NCBI GenBank assembly: GCA_004563405.1
Contig: SFTH01000004.1
Coordinates: 147,156-211,155, forward strand
DNA: 64,000 bases
Direction: 5' to 3'
Origin: a bacterium
GTDB taxonomy: Bacteria; Bacillota; Clostridia; Christensenellales; Aristaeellaceae
Part shown: positions 42,490 through 52,654 of the stretch, in pieces
Layout of the letters: each line of letters opens with the position of its first letter
Position numbering within the stretch: position 1 is the first letter of the stretch
Program-made: the position numbers and the translations under genes
The notes under the pieces: model-generated
Database searches by the model: none
What the model was told of the DNA's origin: nothing
What the model saw: the letters and a program-made list of their open reading frames with translations, nothing else

Positions 42490-43441
42490 CTTTTTCGCAT
42501 CGCTCTGGGCGGAGATCCTGCCCGTGTTGAGCGTCATCGCATCCCCCTCCTTCCTGTATTCGGTGCTGCGCCTCTCCACGCCGATTCTGCTGGCGACCAT
42601 GGCCGCGCTGGTGTCCGACCGGGCGGGCGTGACCAACATCAGCATCGAGGGCACAATGCTCTTTTCGGCGCTGATGGGCGTGGTGGGCAGCGCGTTCACC
42701 CAGAGCTGCTGGGTGGGCTTGCTGGTGGCGATTGTGGCGGGCATGCTGTTTTCGCTGCTTCTGTCCTTCTTCCACCTGTGGCTGAAGACGAATCTGGTGC
42801 TCACCTGCATCGCGCTCAACAGCCTCTCCAGCGGCCTGACCATATTCATCCTTTTCATGCTCACCGGCGACCGCGGCGTGTCCACGGCGTTGCAATCGGT
42901 GGATCTTCCGAAACTGGATCTGCCGCTGATTCGCAACATTCCCTTCGTGGGCGACGTGCTCTCCGGCCACAGCGTGCTCACCTATCTGGCCGTCGTGGTG
43001 GTCATTCTGGTCGCGGTGCTGCTGTACAAGACGAAGCTGGGCACCTACATCCGCGCGGTGGGCGAGAGCCCGCAGGCCATCGAGACGGCGGGCTTTCCTG
43101 CCCGACGCATCCGCTTCCTGGCGCTGCTGATCTCCGGCGCCATTGCGGGTATGGGCGGCGCGTTCATGTCCATGGCCTACGTCAGCGGCTTCACCAAGGA
43201 CATGGTATCCGGCCGCGGCTTCATCGCCCTGGCGGCGGAGGCCATGGGCCGGGGCCGTCCGCTGATGTCGTCCCTCGCGGCGCTGCTGTTCGGCTTCACG
43301 GACTCTCTGGCAAACAACCTGCAGGTGCTGGGCCTGTCCAGCGACCTGGCGCGCATGTTCCCCTACGTCATCACCATCATCGCCCTCTCCATCTATGCGG
43401 GGCGCAGCTCCCGGGGCCGGAAGATGAAGCGGCGGCGCTGA
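42479..43441 (+). CDS. Nucleoside ABC transporter permease 2 (NupQ/YufQ-like)
   Basis: A 320-residue permease with about nine to ten helices. TNISIEGTMLFSALMGVVG (about 56-74), SGAIAGMGGAFMSMAYVSGF and GRGFIALAAEAMGRG are the family blocks. It overlaps permease 1 by 11 bases and pairs with it to form the channel. It ends the operon that starts with the Crp-type regulator. Confidence 0.92.
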   Translation: MTSSFFASLWAEILPVLSVIASPSFLYSVLRLSTPILLATMAALVSDRAGVTNISIEGTMLFSALMGVVGSAFTQSCWVGLLVAIVAGMLFSLLLSFFHLWLKTNLVLTCIALNSLSSGLTIFILFMLTGDRGVSTALQSVDLPKLDLPLIRNIPFVGDVLSGHSVLTYLAVVVVILVAVLLYKTKLGTYIRAVGESPQAIETAGFPARRIRFLALLISGAIAGMGGAFMSMAYVSGFTKDMVSGRGFIALAAEAMGRGRPLMSSLAALLFGFTDSLANNLQVLGLSSDLARMFPYVITIIALSIYAGRSSRGRKMKRRR

Positions 43442-43471
43442 GGAATTTTTCACCGCTTGGCGGGTTTGCTA

Positions 43472-43500
43472 TTGCATTTTCACGGTTTTGCGGTTATAAT
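43472..43500 (+). promoter_or_regulatory. Promoter of the ferredoxin gene
   Basis: TTGCAT (43472-43477), 17 bases, TATAAT (43495-43500). Confidence 0.75.
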
Positions 43501-43531
43501 ATCCCTATAATAATTTGGAGGTGTAACTTTC

Positions 43532-43702
43532 ATGGCATACAAGATTTCTGACGATTGTGTGATGTGCGGCGCTTGCGCCGAGGAATGCCCGGTGAATGCG
43601 ATTTCCGAGGGCGAAGGCAAGTATGTGATCGACGCGGATACCTGCATTTCCTGCGGCTCCTGCGAAGGCGTTTGCCCCGTTGGCGCTCCCGCTGAGGAAT
43701 AA
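43532..43702 (+). CDS. 2[4Fe-4S] ferredoxin
   Basis: A 56-residue clostridial ferredoxin with two complete cluster motifs, CVMCGACAEECP (9-20) and CISCGSCEGVCP (38-49), each CxxCxxCxxxCP. It carries low-potential electrons between enzymes such as pyruvate:ferredoxin oxidoreductase and hydrogenase. TTGGAGG lies 9 bases before ATG 43532. It has its own promoter and terminator, as usual for an abundant small redox carrier. Confidence 0.96.
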   Translation: MAYKISDDCVMCGACAEECPVNAISEGEGKYVIDADTCISCGSCEGVCPVGAPAEE

Positions 43703-43733
43703 GCCATACGCTTGAAAAGCAGAAAAGACGAGA

Positions 43734-43776
43734 AGGCCCTTCGCCGGTTTGAAATCGGTGGAGGGCCTGCATTTTG
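43734..43776 (+). terminator. Terminator of the ferredoxin gene
   Basis: Stem AGGCCCTTCGCCGGTTT / AAATCGGTGGAGGGCCT followed by GCATTTTGG. Confidence 0.8.
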
Positions 43777-43896
43777 GGGAAAGAGCTCTGCGGCGGGCGC
43801 GCCGCGGACGGGCGCGGGGAGCGCGCCGGGGTGGAGGAGAATCCGGGCGGGCTGCGCGCTGATGCGACGCGGAGAAGCGAGTGGGGAGGATACGCC

Positions 43897-44709
43897 ATGC
43901 GTGCGCGGGTACTAATCGACAACATTGCCAGGGACGGTCTCATATCCGAATGGGGTCTGTCCATCTGGATCGAATACGAGGGACATAAGCTGCTGCTGGA
44001 TACCGGCGCGACGGGCAAATTTGTGGAGAACGCCCGCGCGCTGGGTGTGGATCTGGCGCAGGTGGAGCTGGGCGTGCTCTCCCACGCCCATTACGACCAT
44101 GCCAACGGCATCGAGGCCTTCTTCCGGGAAAATGAACGCGCGCCGTTTTTCCTGCGCGCGGGGGCGCAGGAGAACTGCTACGGCAAGAAGTGGATCTTCC
44201 GCAAGTACATCGGTATTCAGCGGGGATTGATGGAGCGTTATCCGCAGCGCTTTGCGCCGGCGGAGGGAAAGTTCGCGCTGCTGCCGGGGGCGTGGCTGCT
44301 GCCCCACAGCTCGTCGGACCTGGAGCTCATCGCACGGCGGGCAAATCTCTATGTGCGGCGCGACGGGCGGCTCGTACCGGACGATTTTTCCCACGAGCAG
44401 AGCCTCGTGTTTGAGACGGACGGCGGGCTTGTGGTCTTCAACAGCTGCTCCCACGCCGGACCGGACAACATCCTCCGGGAGGTGGGCGAGGCCTTTCCCG
44501 GCAGGCATGTGCGGGCGCTGGTGGGCGGACTGCACCTGTGCGTGCTGCGGGACGATGAGGTGCGCGCCCTGGCGGGGCGCATCCGGGAGATGCAGGTGGA
44601 GGAGATCGTCACCGGCCATTGCACCGGACAGCGGGCCTTCGGGGTGCTTCGGGAGGAGCTGGGAGAACAGGTACGGCAAATCTACACGGGAATGGAGTTG
44701 GAGTTCTGA
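43897..44709 (+). CDS. Metallo-beta-lactamase fold hydrolase
   Basis: A 270-residue MBL-fold protein. The zinc motif SHAHYDHANG (about 62-71) is intact, with further ligands in NSCSHAGPDN and a late TGHCTG. The pattern (short-distance HxHxDH, then CSHxG) fits the subgroup near the 7,8-dihydropterin synthase-like MBL proteins found next to archaeal/clostridial metabolism genes; the substrate is unknown. GGGGAGGA lies six bases before ATG 43897. An AlkD-like gene follows within 50 bases and may be co-transcribed. Confidence 0.82.
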   Translation: MRARVLIDNIARDGLISEWGLSIWIEYEGHKLLLDTGATGKFVENARALGVDLAQVELGVLSHAHYDHANGIEAFFRENERAPFFLRAGAQENCYGKKWIFRKYIGIQRGLMERYPQRFAPAEGKFALLPGAWLLPHSSSDLELIARRANLYVRRDGRLVPDDFSHEQSLVFETDGGLVVFNSCSHAGPDNILREVGEAFPGRHVRALVGGLHLCVLRDDEVRALAGRIREMQVEEIVTGHCTGQRAFGVLREELGEQVRQIYTGMELEF

Positions 44710-44755
44710 CATGCGCACGGGGGAGAACCTTCAGCAGTCCGGGGAGGGCGGCGCG

Positions 44756-45451
44756 GTGGAACGCATACGCGCGCGCCTGTTTGCGCTTCAGGACGAACCG
44801 TACCGTCGCTTCAGTGCGAAGCTCACGCCCACGCTGGACATCGGGCGGGTGATCGGCGTGCGCACGCCCGCGCTGCGGACGCTGGCGAAGGAGCTGCGGG
44901 GCACGCCCGACGCGGCGCAGTTCCTCGCGGCGCTGCCCCATGCCTATTATGAGGAGAATAACTTGCACGGCTTCCTGATCGAGGGAATCCGGGATTACGA
45001 CGCCTGCGTGGCGGCTCTGAATGTGTTTTTGCCCTATGTGGACAACTGGGCCACCTGCGATATGACGTCCCCCCGGGCGCTGGGGAAGAACCCCCGGGCG
45101 CTGCGGACGCAGATTGAGCTGTGGATGGCCTCGGAGCGGGAGTTCACCGTGCGCTTTGGCGTGGGCATGCTGTTGCGCTGGTTTCTGGATGCATACTTTG
45201 ATCCGGACGACCTGGAGGCGGTGGCGGCGCTGCGCTCGGAGGCGTACTATGTCAACATGATGATCGCCTGGTACTTTGCCACGGCGCTGGCAAAGCAGTG
45301 GGACGCGACGCTGCCCTGTATCGAGGCGCGTTGGCTCGCGCCCTGGGTGCACAACAAGGCCATCCAGAAGGCACTGGAGAGCAGGCGTATTTCTCCGGAG
45401 CGCAAATCGCAATTGCGGGGATTGAAAATTTCCGCAAGAAAGTTGTCATAA
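44756..45451 (+). CDS. DNA alkylation repair-like protein (AlkD family)
   Basis: A 231-residue all-helical HEAT-like repeat protein of the AlkD family. The opening RLFALQDEPYRRFSAKLTPT, then IGVRTPALRTLAKEL, EENNLHGFLIEGI, VDNWATCDM and the tail SPERKSQLRGLK are the shared blocks. True AlkD removes positively charged alkylated bases; this short clostridial subgroup is untested. GTG 44756 (GGGGAGG eight bases upstream) is preferred over ATG 44711 because family members begin at this point. It lies just after the MBL-fold gene. Confidence 0.83.
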   Translation: MERIRARLFALQDEPYRRFSAKLTPTLDIGRVIGVRTPALRTLAKELRGTPDAAQFLAALPHAYYEENNLHGFLIEGIRDYDACVAALNVFLPYVDNWATCDMTSPRALGKNPRALRTQIELWMASEREFTVRFGVGMLLRWFLDAYFDPDDLEAVAALRSEAYYVNMMIAWYFATALAKQWDATLPCIEARWLAPWVHNKAIQKALESRRISPERKSQLRGLKISARKLS

Positions 45452-45506
45452 TCCGTCGTATCCGTACATAAATAGTTTCTGGTAAAATCAATAAAGGAGC
45501 GTGAAG

Positions 45507-45716
45507 ATGGAGAGACAACCGAAAAGCCGTCACGTCCGGGTGACGGAGCAGGTCGAAAGGCTGTGCAGGCTCTATGCGCAGATCGGTGAACCGATTCCCA
45601 AGGAGATCATTGCAGACTTATACCGCTATCTGGGAGCGGCCCTGAAGGCCGCGGAGGCGCTCGATCCGGGCGGCCTGGGCGCGGGATGCGCCCCGAGACC
45701 CTCGGAACTTCATTGA
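45507..45716 (+). CDS. Small hypothetical protein
   Basis: A 69-residue protein, MERQPKSRHVRVTEQVERL..., mainly helical with a basic N-terminus and a Gly/Pro-rich end. No family is recognised. AAAGGAG lies 7 bases before ATG 45507, and a terminator follows 60 bases after the stop, which support it being real. Confidence 0.55.
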   Translation: MERQPKSRHVRVTEQVERLCRLYAQIGEPIPKEIIADLYRYLGAALKAAEALDPGGLGAGCAPRPSELH

Positions 45717-45776
45717 AGGGGGGCGCGCCCTTTCTCCGACCGGAGCCGGAGAATCGCAACTCTGAACCGAATACAC

Positions 45777-45812
45777 GCGCCGCGCGCAAAGGATTTGCGC
45801 GCGGCGCTTTTG
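45777..45812 (+). terminator. Terminator before prfC
   Basis: Stem GCGCCGCGCGCAAA / TTTGCGCGCGGCGC, loop GGA, then TTTTGCCTTTG. Confidence 0.9.
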
Positions 45813-45873
45813 CCTTTGTTGCGGGCTTTCGGGATGCATTGAGTATAATTAACGAAAACATTTCCGGGCGTGA

Positions 45874-45903
45874 TTGACATGGGATTCAGAAAAAGGCTAC
45901 AAT
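45874..45903 (+). promoter_or_regulatory. Promoter of prfC
   Basis: TTGACA (45874-45879), 18 bases, TACAAT (45898-45903). Confidence 0.72.
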
Positions 45904-45942
45904 ATAGGTTGTGAAAAAATGAATCCAGCTGGAGGAGTGTAA

Positions 45943-47559
45943 ATGCTGCATCCCGAATTGAAGCAGGAGGTGGCGCGCCGCCGCACCTTTGCCATCATAT
46001 CCCACCCGGACGCCGGTAAGACGACGCTGACCGAAAAGCTCCTGCTCTACGGCGGAGCCATCCGCCTGGCGGGTTCGGTCAAGGCGCGCAAGACGGCCCA
46101 TCACGCCACCTCGGACTGGATGGAGATCGAGAAGCAGCGCGGCATTTCCGTCACCTCCTCAGCCATGCAGTTTGATTTCGACGGCTATCGCATCAACATT
46201 CTGGATACCCCCGGGCATCAGGACTTCTCCGAGGATACCTATCGCACGCTGGTGGCGGCGGACAGCGCCGTGATGCTCATCGACAACGCCAAGGGCGTCG
46301 AGGAACAGACGGTGAAGCTGTTCAAGGTCTGCCGCCTGCGCTCCATTCCCATCTTTACTTTCGTCAACAAGATGGACCGCGCCGGACGGGATCCCTTCGA
46401 TCTGATGGAGGAGATTGAGCAGGTGCTGGGCATCCGCTCCTGCCCGGTGAACTGGCCCATCGGTATCGACGGCGACTTCAAGGGTCTCTACCACCGCGAC
46501 ACCCGCGTGATCGAGCTCTATAAGGGCGGCGACCACGGCCAGACCCAGGTGGAGGTCACGGAGATTTCCATCGACGATCCCGCCTGTGAGGAGACCATCG
46601 GCAGGCGCTACTATGAAAAGCTCGTGGAAGACATCGAGCTGCTGGATGTGGCGGGGGACGAATTCGATCTGGAGAAGATCCTCGCCGGGCAGCTCACGCC
46701 CATGTTCTTCGGCTCCGCCACCAACAACTTCGGCGTGGAGCCCTTCCTGAAGCGCTTCCTGAGCTACACCAAATCGCCCGCGGCCCGCGTGTCCGATGCG
46801 GGACCCATCCAGCCGGACGAGGACCGCTTCACCGGCTTTGTCTTCAAGATTCAGGCCAACATGAACCCCGCCCATCGGGATCGCCTGGCCTTCATGCGCG
46901 TCTGCTCCGGCGTGTTTGAAAAGGGTATGACCGTGTGGCACTCCTCCTCGAACAGCCAGATCAAGCTGGCCCAGCCCCAGTCCTTCATGGCCCAGGAGCA
47001 CGAGAGCGTGGACGTGGCCTATCCCGGCGACATCATCGGCCTGTTCGACCCCGGCATCTTCCGCCTGGGCGACACCATCTGCACCGGCAGCCATGTGAAG
47101 TACAGTGGCATCCCCCTGTTCGCACCGGAATTCTTCTGCCGGATCAGTCCGGAGGATTCCATGAAGCGCAAGCAGTTTTTGAAGGGCATCACCCAGCTCT
47201 CCCAGGAGGGCGCGGTGCAGACCTTCAAGCGCCCCAACATTGGCCGCGAGGAGATGATCGCGGGCGTGGTGGGTGTGCTTCAGATGGACGTGCTGGAATA
47301 CCGCCTCAAGACGGAGTATTCGGTCAACGTGGTGCGGGAAAATCTGCCTTTCCGCTATGTGCGCTGGGTGGTGGAGACGCCCAGACCCGTGGACAAGCTG
47401 CGCCTTACGTCCACTACGACTGTGGCCGAGGACCGCAGCGGCCGGCCCGTTTTGATGTTTGAAAACGAGTGGAGCATCCGCCTGGCCTGCGAGAACAACG
47501 AGGGCCTGGTGCTGGCAGAGACGGCCGACCGCATGAATGCGGATGACATGGATATCTGA
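45943..47559 (+). CDS. prfC: Peptide chain release factor 3
   Basis: A 538-residue translational GTPase that recycles RF1/RF2 from the ribosome. GTP motifs are ISHPDAGKTTLTEKLL (about 19-34), switch II DTPGHQDFSED (about 88-98) and VNKMDR (about 142-147). The insert and C-terminal domains (MNPAHRDRLAFMRVCSG, GVVGVLQMDVLEYRL) are full length. GGAGG precedes ATG 45943 by about 8 bases. It precedes typA, another ribosome-binding GTPase, by about 150 bases with no clear terminator between. Confidence 0.95.
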   Translation: MLHPELKQEVARRRTFAIISHPDAGKTTLTEKLLLYGGAIRLAGSVKARKTAHHATSDWMEIEKQRGISVTSSAMQFDFDGYRINILDTPGHQDFSEDTYRTLVAADSAVMLIDNAKGVEEQTVKLFKVCRLRSIPIFTFVNKMDRAGRDPFDLMEEIEQVLGIRSCPVNWPIGIDGDFKGLYHRDTRVIELYKGGDHGQTQVEVTEISIDDPACEETIGRRYYEKLVEDIELLDVAGDEFDLEKILAGQLTPMFFGSATNNFGVEPFLKRFLSYTKSPAARVSDAGPIQPDEDRFTGFVFKIQANMNPAHRDRLAFMRVCSGVFEKGMTVWHSSSNSQIKLAQPQSFMAQEHESVDVAYPGDIIGLFDPGIFRLGDTICTGSHVKYSGIPLFAPEFFCRISPEDSMKRKQFLKGITQLSQEGAVQTFKRPNIGREEMIAGVVGVLQMDVLEYRLKTEYSVNVVRENLPFRYVRWVVETPRPVDKLRLTSTTTVAEDRSGRPVLMFENEWSIRLACENNEGLVLAETADRMNADDMDI

Positions 47560-47713
47560 CGAGAGAGTGCTGCAAGGGGACGCTGTCCCCTTGACCCCTG
47601 CCAGAGGAAATGATTTTCCCTGGCCCCTTCAGCAGGGGGTTTATTGAGATGGCAGGAGTTTTCCTGCAATGTCCATTTCCGGGCGCATGCCCGCCAAGAT
47701 AGGAGATCTTCCG

Positions 47714-49549
<1,836 letters not shown>

Positions 49550-49562
49550 GCGCGGCAATTTC

Positions 49563-49595
49563 ACGGCGTGCGCACAGACGCGCACGCCGTTTTTC
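49563..49595 (+). terminator. Terminator between typA and recF
   Basis: Stem ACGGCGTGCGC / GCGCACGCCGT followed by TTTTTC; the recF ribosome site starts right after it. Confidence 0.9.
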
Positions 49596-49607
49596 AGGAG
49601 GAAAGAC

Positions 49608-50696
49608 ATGCGCATTCTCCGCGCAAAACTGAATTCCTTTCGCAACTATGCCCACTGCGAATTCGAACCCTGCGCAGGGGTCAATGTGCTGCTCGGCGAC
49701 AACGGGCAGGGCAAGACGAATCTGCTGGAGGCGCTGTATTTGTGCTGCACGGGCCGCAGCCACCGCACGCGGCAGGACCGTGAACTGATTTTGTGGGACG
49801 CGGACTTCGCCTCCGTGCAGGTGCGAGCGGAGAAGAGCGACGGCAGCCACGAGGTGGAGGTCATCCTGCCAGCGGCGGGCAAGCGGAAGATCAAGATTGC
49901 GGGCCGCGAGGCCGCCCGCTCCGGTGAGCTGATGGGCCATGTGACCGGCGTGCTGTTCTCTCCGGAGGATCTGCGCACGGTCAAGGATGGCCCCGCCGAG
50001 CGCCGCCGCATGGTGGACATGACGCTTGCGCAGCTGCGCCCGGCGTACTATTACGCCCTCCAGCGCTACAACCGCGCGCTGAAGCAGCGGGGAGAAGTGC
50101 TGCGCTCCGCGGCGGCATGCCCGTCCCTCGGGGATACCCTGGAGCTCTGGGACGAGCAGCTGGCCGCCGCGGGCGCGGAACTGATGCGCCACCGCCGCGC
50201 CTACATTCGCCAGCTCTCCGAGGTTGCGGAGGAGACCTACCGGGAGATCGCCGGCGGGCGGGAGCAGTTCTGCGTGCGTTACGCGCCAAGCGTTTCCGCA
50301 GGGGACGACGCGCAGAGCTTTCAGGACGCGCTGCTGGCCGCCCGGGAGACGGATCTGCGTCGCCTGACTACTTCCGTCGGCGCGCACCGGGATGAGGTGC
50401 TGCTGACCGTGGACGGCCGGGAGGCGCGCTCCTTCGGGTCTCAGGGGCAGCAGCGCACGGCTGCGCTGGCCCTGCGCCTGTCCGAGCTCAGCGTGATGCG
50501 CGACGAGATGGGGGAGTGGCCTGTGCTGATGCTGGACGACGTGATGAGCGAGCTGGATCCCTCCCGCCGCCGCCAGTTGATTCGCCGCTTGGACGGAATT
50601 CAGACCATCGTGACCTGCACCGACGCGGACGATCTCGCCGGCGCAGAGATCGGCGCCGCCTGGCGCGTGCAGGGCGCGCAGATCGAACCGCTTTGA
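49608..50696 (+). CDS. recF: DNA replication/repair protein RecF
   Basis: A 362-residue SMC-like ATPase that loads RecA at gaps. Walker A is GDNGQGKTNLLEAL (about residues 30-43), the family blocks LYLCCTGRSHR and LFSPEDLRTVKDGPAERRR follow, the signature is GSQGQQRTAALALRL and Walker B VLMLDDVMSELD. Everything is in place. Usually recF is in the dnaA-dnaN-recF-gyrB origin cluster; here it follows typA and none of those genes is near. GGAGGA lies six bases before ATG 49608. Confidence 0.95.
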   Translation: MRILRAKLNSFRNYAHCEFEPCAGVNVLLGDNGQGKTNLLEALYLCCTGRSHRTRQDRELILWDADFASVQVRAEKSDGSHEVEVILPAAGKRKIKIAGREAARSGELMGHVTGVLFSPEDLRTVKDGPAERRRMVDMTLAQLRPAYYYALQRYNRALKQRGEVLRSAAACPSLGDTLELWDEQLAAAGAELMRHRRAYIRQLSEVAEETYREIAGGREQFCVRYAPSVSAGDDAQSFQDALLAARETDLRRLTTSVGAHRDEVLLTVDGREARSFGSQGQQRTAALALRLSELSVMRDEMGEWPVLMLDDVMSELDPSRRRQLIRRLDGIQTIVTCTDADDLAGAEIGAAWRVQGAQIEPL

Positions 50697-50721
50697 ATCG
50701 CGCGCTATCTCTGCATAAATC

Positions 50722-50768
50722 AAGACAGGCGTTCCGGCCGATGCGAGTGACCGAAGCGCCTGTCTTCC
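50722..50768. terminator. Hairpin between recF and spoIIP
   Basis: Outer stem AAGACAGGCG(T) / (A)GCGCCTGTCTT with an inner TTCGG-type loop, between convergent genes; T-runs are short. Confidence 0.6.
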
Positions 50769-50783
50769 CATGTGGAGATCGCC

Positions 50784-51860
50784 TCAATGGGGATCTTTCC
50801 CCCTGCCGAACAGGCCGGCACCCATCTCCTGAGCGCCGCGCTTGAACTTCGTCCAGGCGGGGCCGAGCTTTCCCGTGGCGGCCAGGGCGTAGATGGCGGC
50901 CAGCACGGCGGCGACGCCCACGGCCCAGGCGATGCCCTTCGCGGCGGAGCCGTTCTTTTCGCCGGTGGCGGCCTGGGCGCTTCCGCCGAAGAGCACCTCG
51001 TCGATCACGTCCGCCATGTATTCCGTTGCGGAGATGGCTTTCTCCTTCTCGATTTCATAGGTGCCGAACTCCAGCAGGATGGCCTGGGGGTAGAGCTCCT
51101 GATTGTAGTTGCCCTTGCCGATGAAGATGTCCTTGATCAGCCCGGGATAGGCCTCGTCCGCCGCCGCCTTCAGTCGCTGGGCGAAGGCTTTGTTTTCCGC
51201 GGCATTCTGGTTAGAGCGACCCACGAACAGGCGCACCATGCTGGTGTCCTCGCCGTCCACCTCGGTCTCGTACTCCTCCGCGTCCACGCCGTCCCGGTGG
51301 ATGTCGATGATGGCGTCCGGCATCTGCTTCACATACTCCTCCACGGTGGAGCGGGAGCGGTTGTACGCGTCCGCGTCGTGGGGGAGGAAGGACTTATCGG
51401 AGTACTCCACCGTGATGCCCCGGGCCTCCAGGTTTCCCTTGAGCGCGTCGCCCACGTCGTAGATGCCGGCGTTCTTCCACAGGGAGGACGCGCCGTCGCT
51501 GGGCACATAGGATTCGTCCGAATGGGTGGAGTACATGCAGATGCGCTTTTCGCCGTCATCCGCATTCTCCTCCGCCCGGGCGGACTGAAACGCGGCAAAG
51601 GCCGCTTCGTCCAGCGTGGCTGCGCCCAGATCCTCCGCCGTGGCCACGCAGCGCGCGTCGTCCACAAAGGCCACGCGATAGAGCCGGTCGTCCGTGGAAA
51701 TGTATTCATCGTCCACGTACATGCGGCCTGCGCGGCGGGTCAGAACCTCGCCGTCGGCATTGACCAGGGTATAGACGCAGTCACCGTCGTTCTCCGCCAG
51801 GGCGCGGGGGGCGACGAGCAGCGCCAGCGCGGCGAGGAGACAGAGCAGGAAGCGCTTCAT
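50784..51860 (-). CDS. spoIIP: Stage II sporulation protein P
   Basis: A 358-residue exported peptidoglycan hydrolase that with SpoIID and SpoIIM drives engulfment. The signal peptide covers 1-22. The SpoIIP catalytic region has YSTHSDESYVPSDG (zinc His, about 110-123), DIHRDG (about 185-190) and LLEFGTYEIEKE (catalytic Glu, about 262). A second hydrophobic helix lies near the C-terminus (about 307-328), followed by a basic tail; N-terminal anchoring is more usual, so topology may differ. It overlaps the stop of the DUF1614 gene by four bases. Confidence 0.9.
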   Translation of the reverse strand: MKRFLLCLLAALALLVAPRALAENDGDCVYTLVNADGEVLTRRAGRMYVDDEYISTDDRLYRVAFVDDARCVATAEDLGAATLDEAAFAAFQSARAEENADDGEKRICMYSTHSDESYVPSDGASSLWKNAGIYDVGDALKGNLEARGITVEYSDKSFLPHDADAYNRSRSTVEEYVKQMPDAIIDIHRDGVDAEEYETEVDGEDTSMVRLFVGRSNQNAAENKAFAQRLKAAADEAYPGLIKDIFIGKGNYNQELYPQAILLEFGTYEIEKEKAISATEYMADVIDEVLFGGSAQAATGEKNGSAAKGIAWAVGVAAVLAAIYALAATGKLGPAWTKFKRGAQEMGAGLFGRGKDPH

Positions 51861-52519
51861 CGTGCCTTCTCCTCCTTCACGAATTCGCCGTTGCGGAATT
51901 CACGGGTGGGCCTGCGGGTGCCGCGCTTCATGCGCTCGATGATCTCGCCCAGCAGCTCTGCCAGCAGCACGGCCAGCAGGCCGGCGATCACGATGCCGTC
52001 CGCTGCGCCCGCGCCGCCCAGCACGAAGTCCTGGGGAACGCCCTGACTCCAGACGTAGACGGCGTTGGCCACATCCGAGAGCATCATGCCCACCACGCCC
52101 GCGATGAAGGCGCAGCGGCGGGAGCGGCCGAACAGGTAGGCGATCAGGCCCGCCGCGAGGCCGTAGAGGATGATGGGATCGACGGTGATGGTCTCCGGCT
52201 CATCCGGCGCAAAGACGCCGATGGCGAATACTGCCGCGCCGGTCACTACCGAAGCGAGGATGGAGCGCCAGCGCTCCCAGGCGGTGTCCGCCTTGATGAA
52301 GAGGTAGATGCACAGCGCCAGCGGAACAACTGCGCCGCCCAGGTTGAAGGCAAAGACCTCCGTCATCCGGATGTCGGGCACGAAGCCCAGGCCGATGATC
52401 AGTGCGATGAACAGAAGCGCCAGCTTGTCGTTCAGGCGCAGGCGGTCCAGCACGCGCTGCCCCGCGCCCAGAAGAATCAACGCGGCGACGATGATTAACA
52501 GGATCATGCCGATGGTCAT
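51857..52519 (-). CDS. DUF1614 membrane protein
   Basis: A 220-residue membrane protein with about seven helices; the opening MTIGMILLIIVAALILLGAG then QRVLDRLRLNDKLALLF and the glycine-rich GGAGAADGIVIAGLLAVLLAELLG block (about 165-190) fit DUF1614. The role is unknown, but in Clostridia it is often next to spoIIP as here, and is translationally coupled to it (ATGA overlap), so a sporulation role is likely. ATG 52519 has GGAGGG six bases upstream; the longer frame has none. Confidence 0.82.
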   Translation of the reverse strand: MTIGMILLIIVAALILLGAGQRVLDRLRLNDKLALLFIALIIGLGFVPDIRMTEVFAFNLGGAVVPLALCIYLFIKADTAWERWRSILASVVTGAAVFAIGVFAPDEPETITVDPIILYGLAAGLIAYLFGRSRRCAFIAGVVGMMLSDVANAVYVWSQGVPQDFVLGGAGAADGIVIAGLLAVLLAELLGEIIERMKRGTRRPTREFRNGEFVKEEKAR

Positions 52520-52596
52520 ATGGTTCCCTCCAATTTGTGTTTGCACCTATTATGACCGATTGGCGGAATTTGAAACATCGAATCAGAAATTGCCAA

Positions 52597-52625
52597 TTGA
52601 CAGCCCGCCGCCGCAATCCTATAAT
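52597..52625 (+). promoter_or_regulatory. Perfect promoter of the 485-residue protein gene
   Basis: TTGACA (52597-52602), 17 bases, TATAAT (52620-52625). Confidence 0.88.
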
Positions 52626-52654
52626 TGAAACAACACTGCAAAGCGAGGAAAAAT

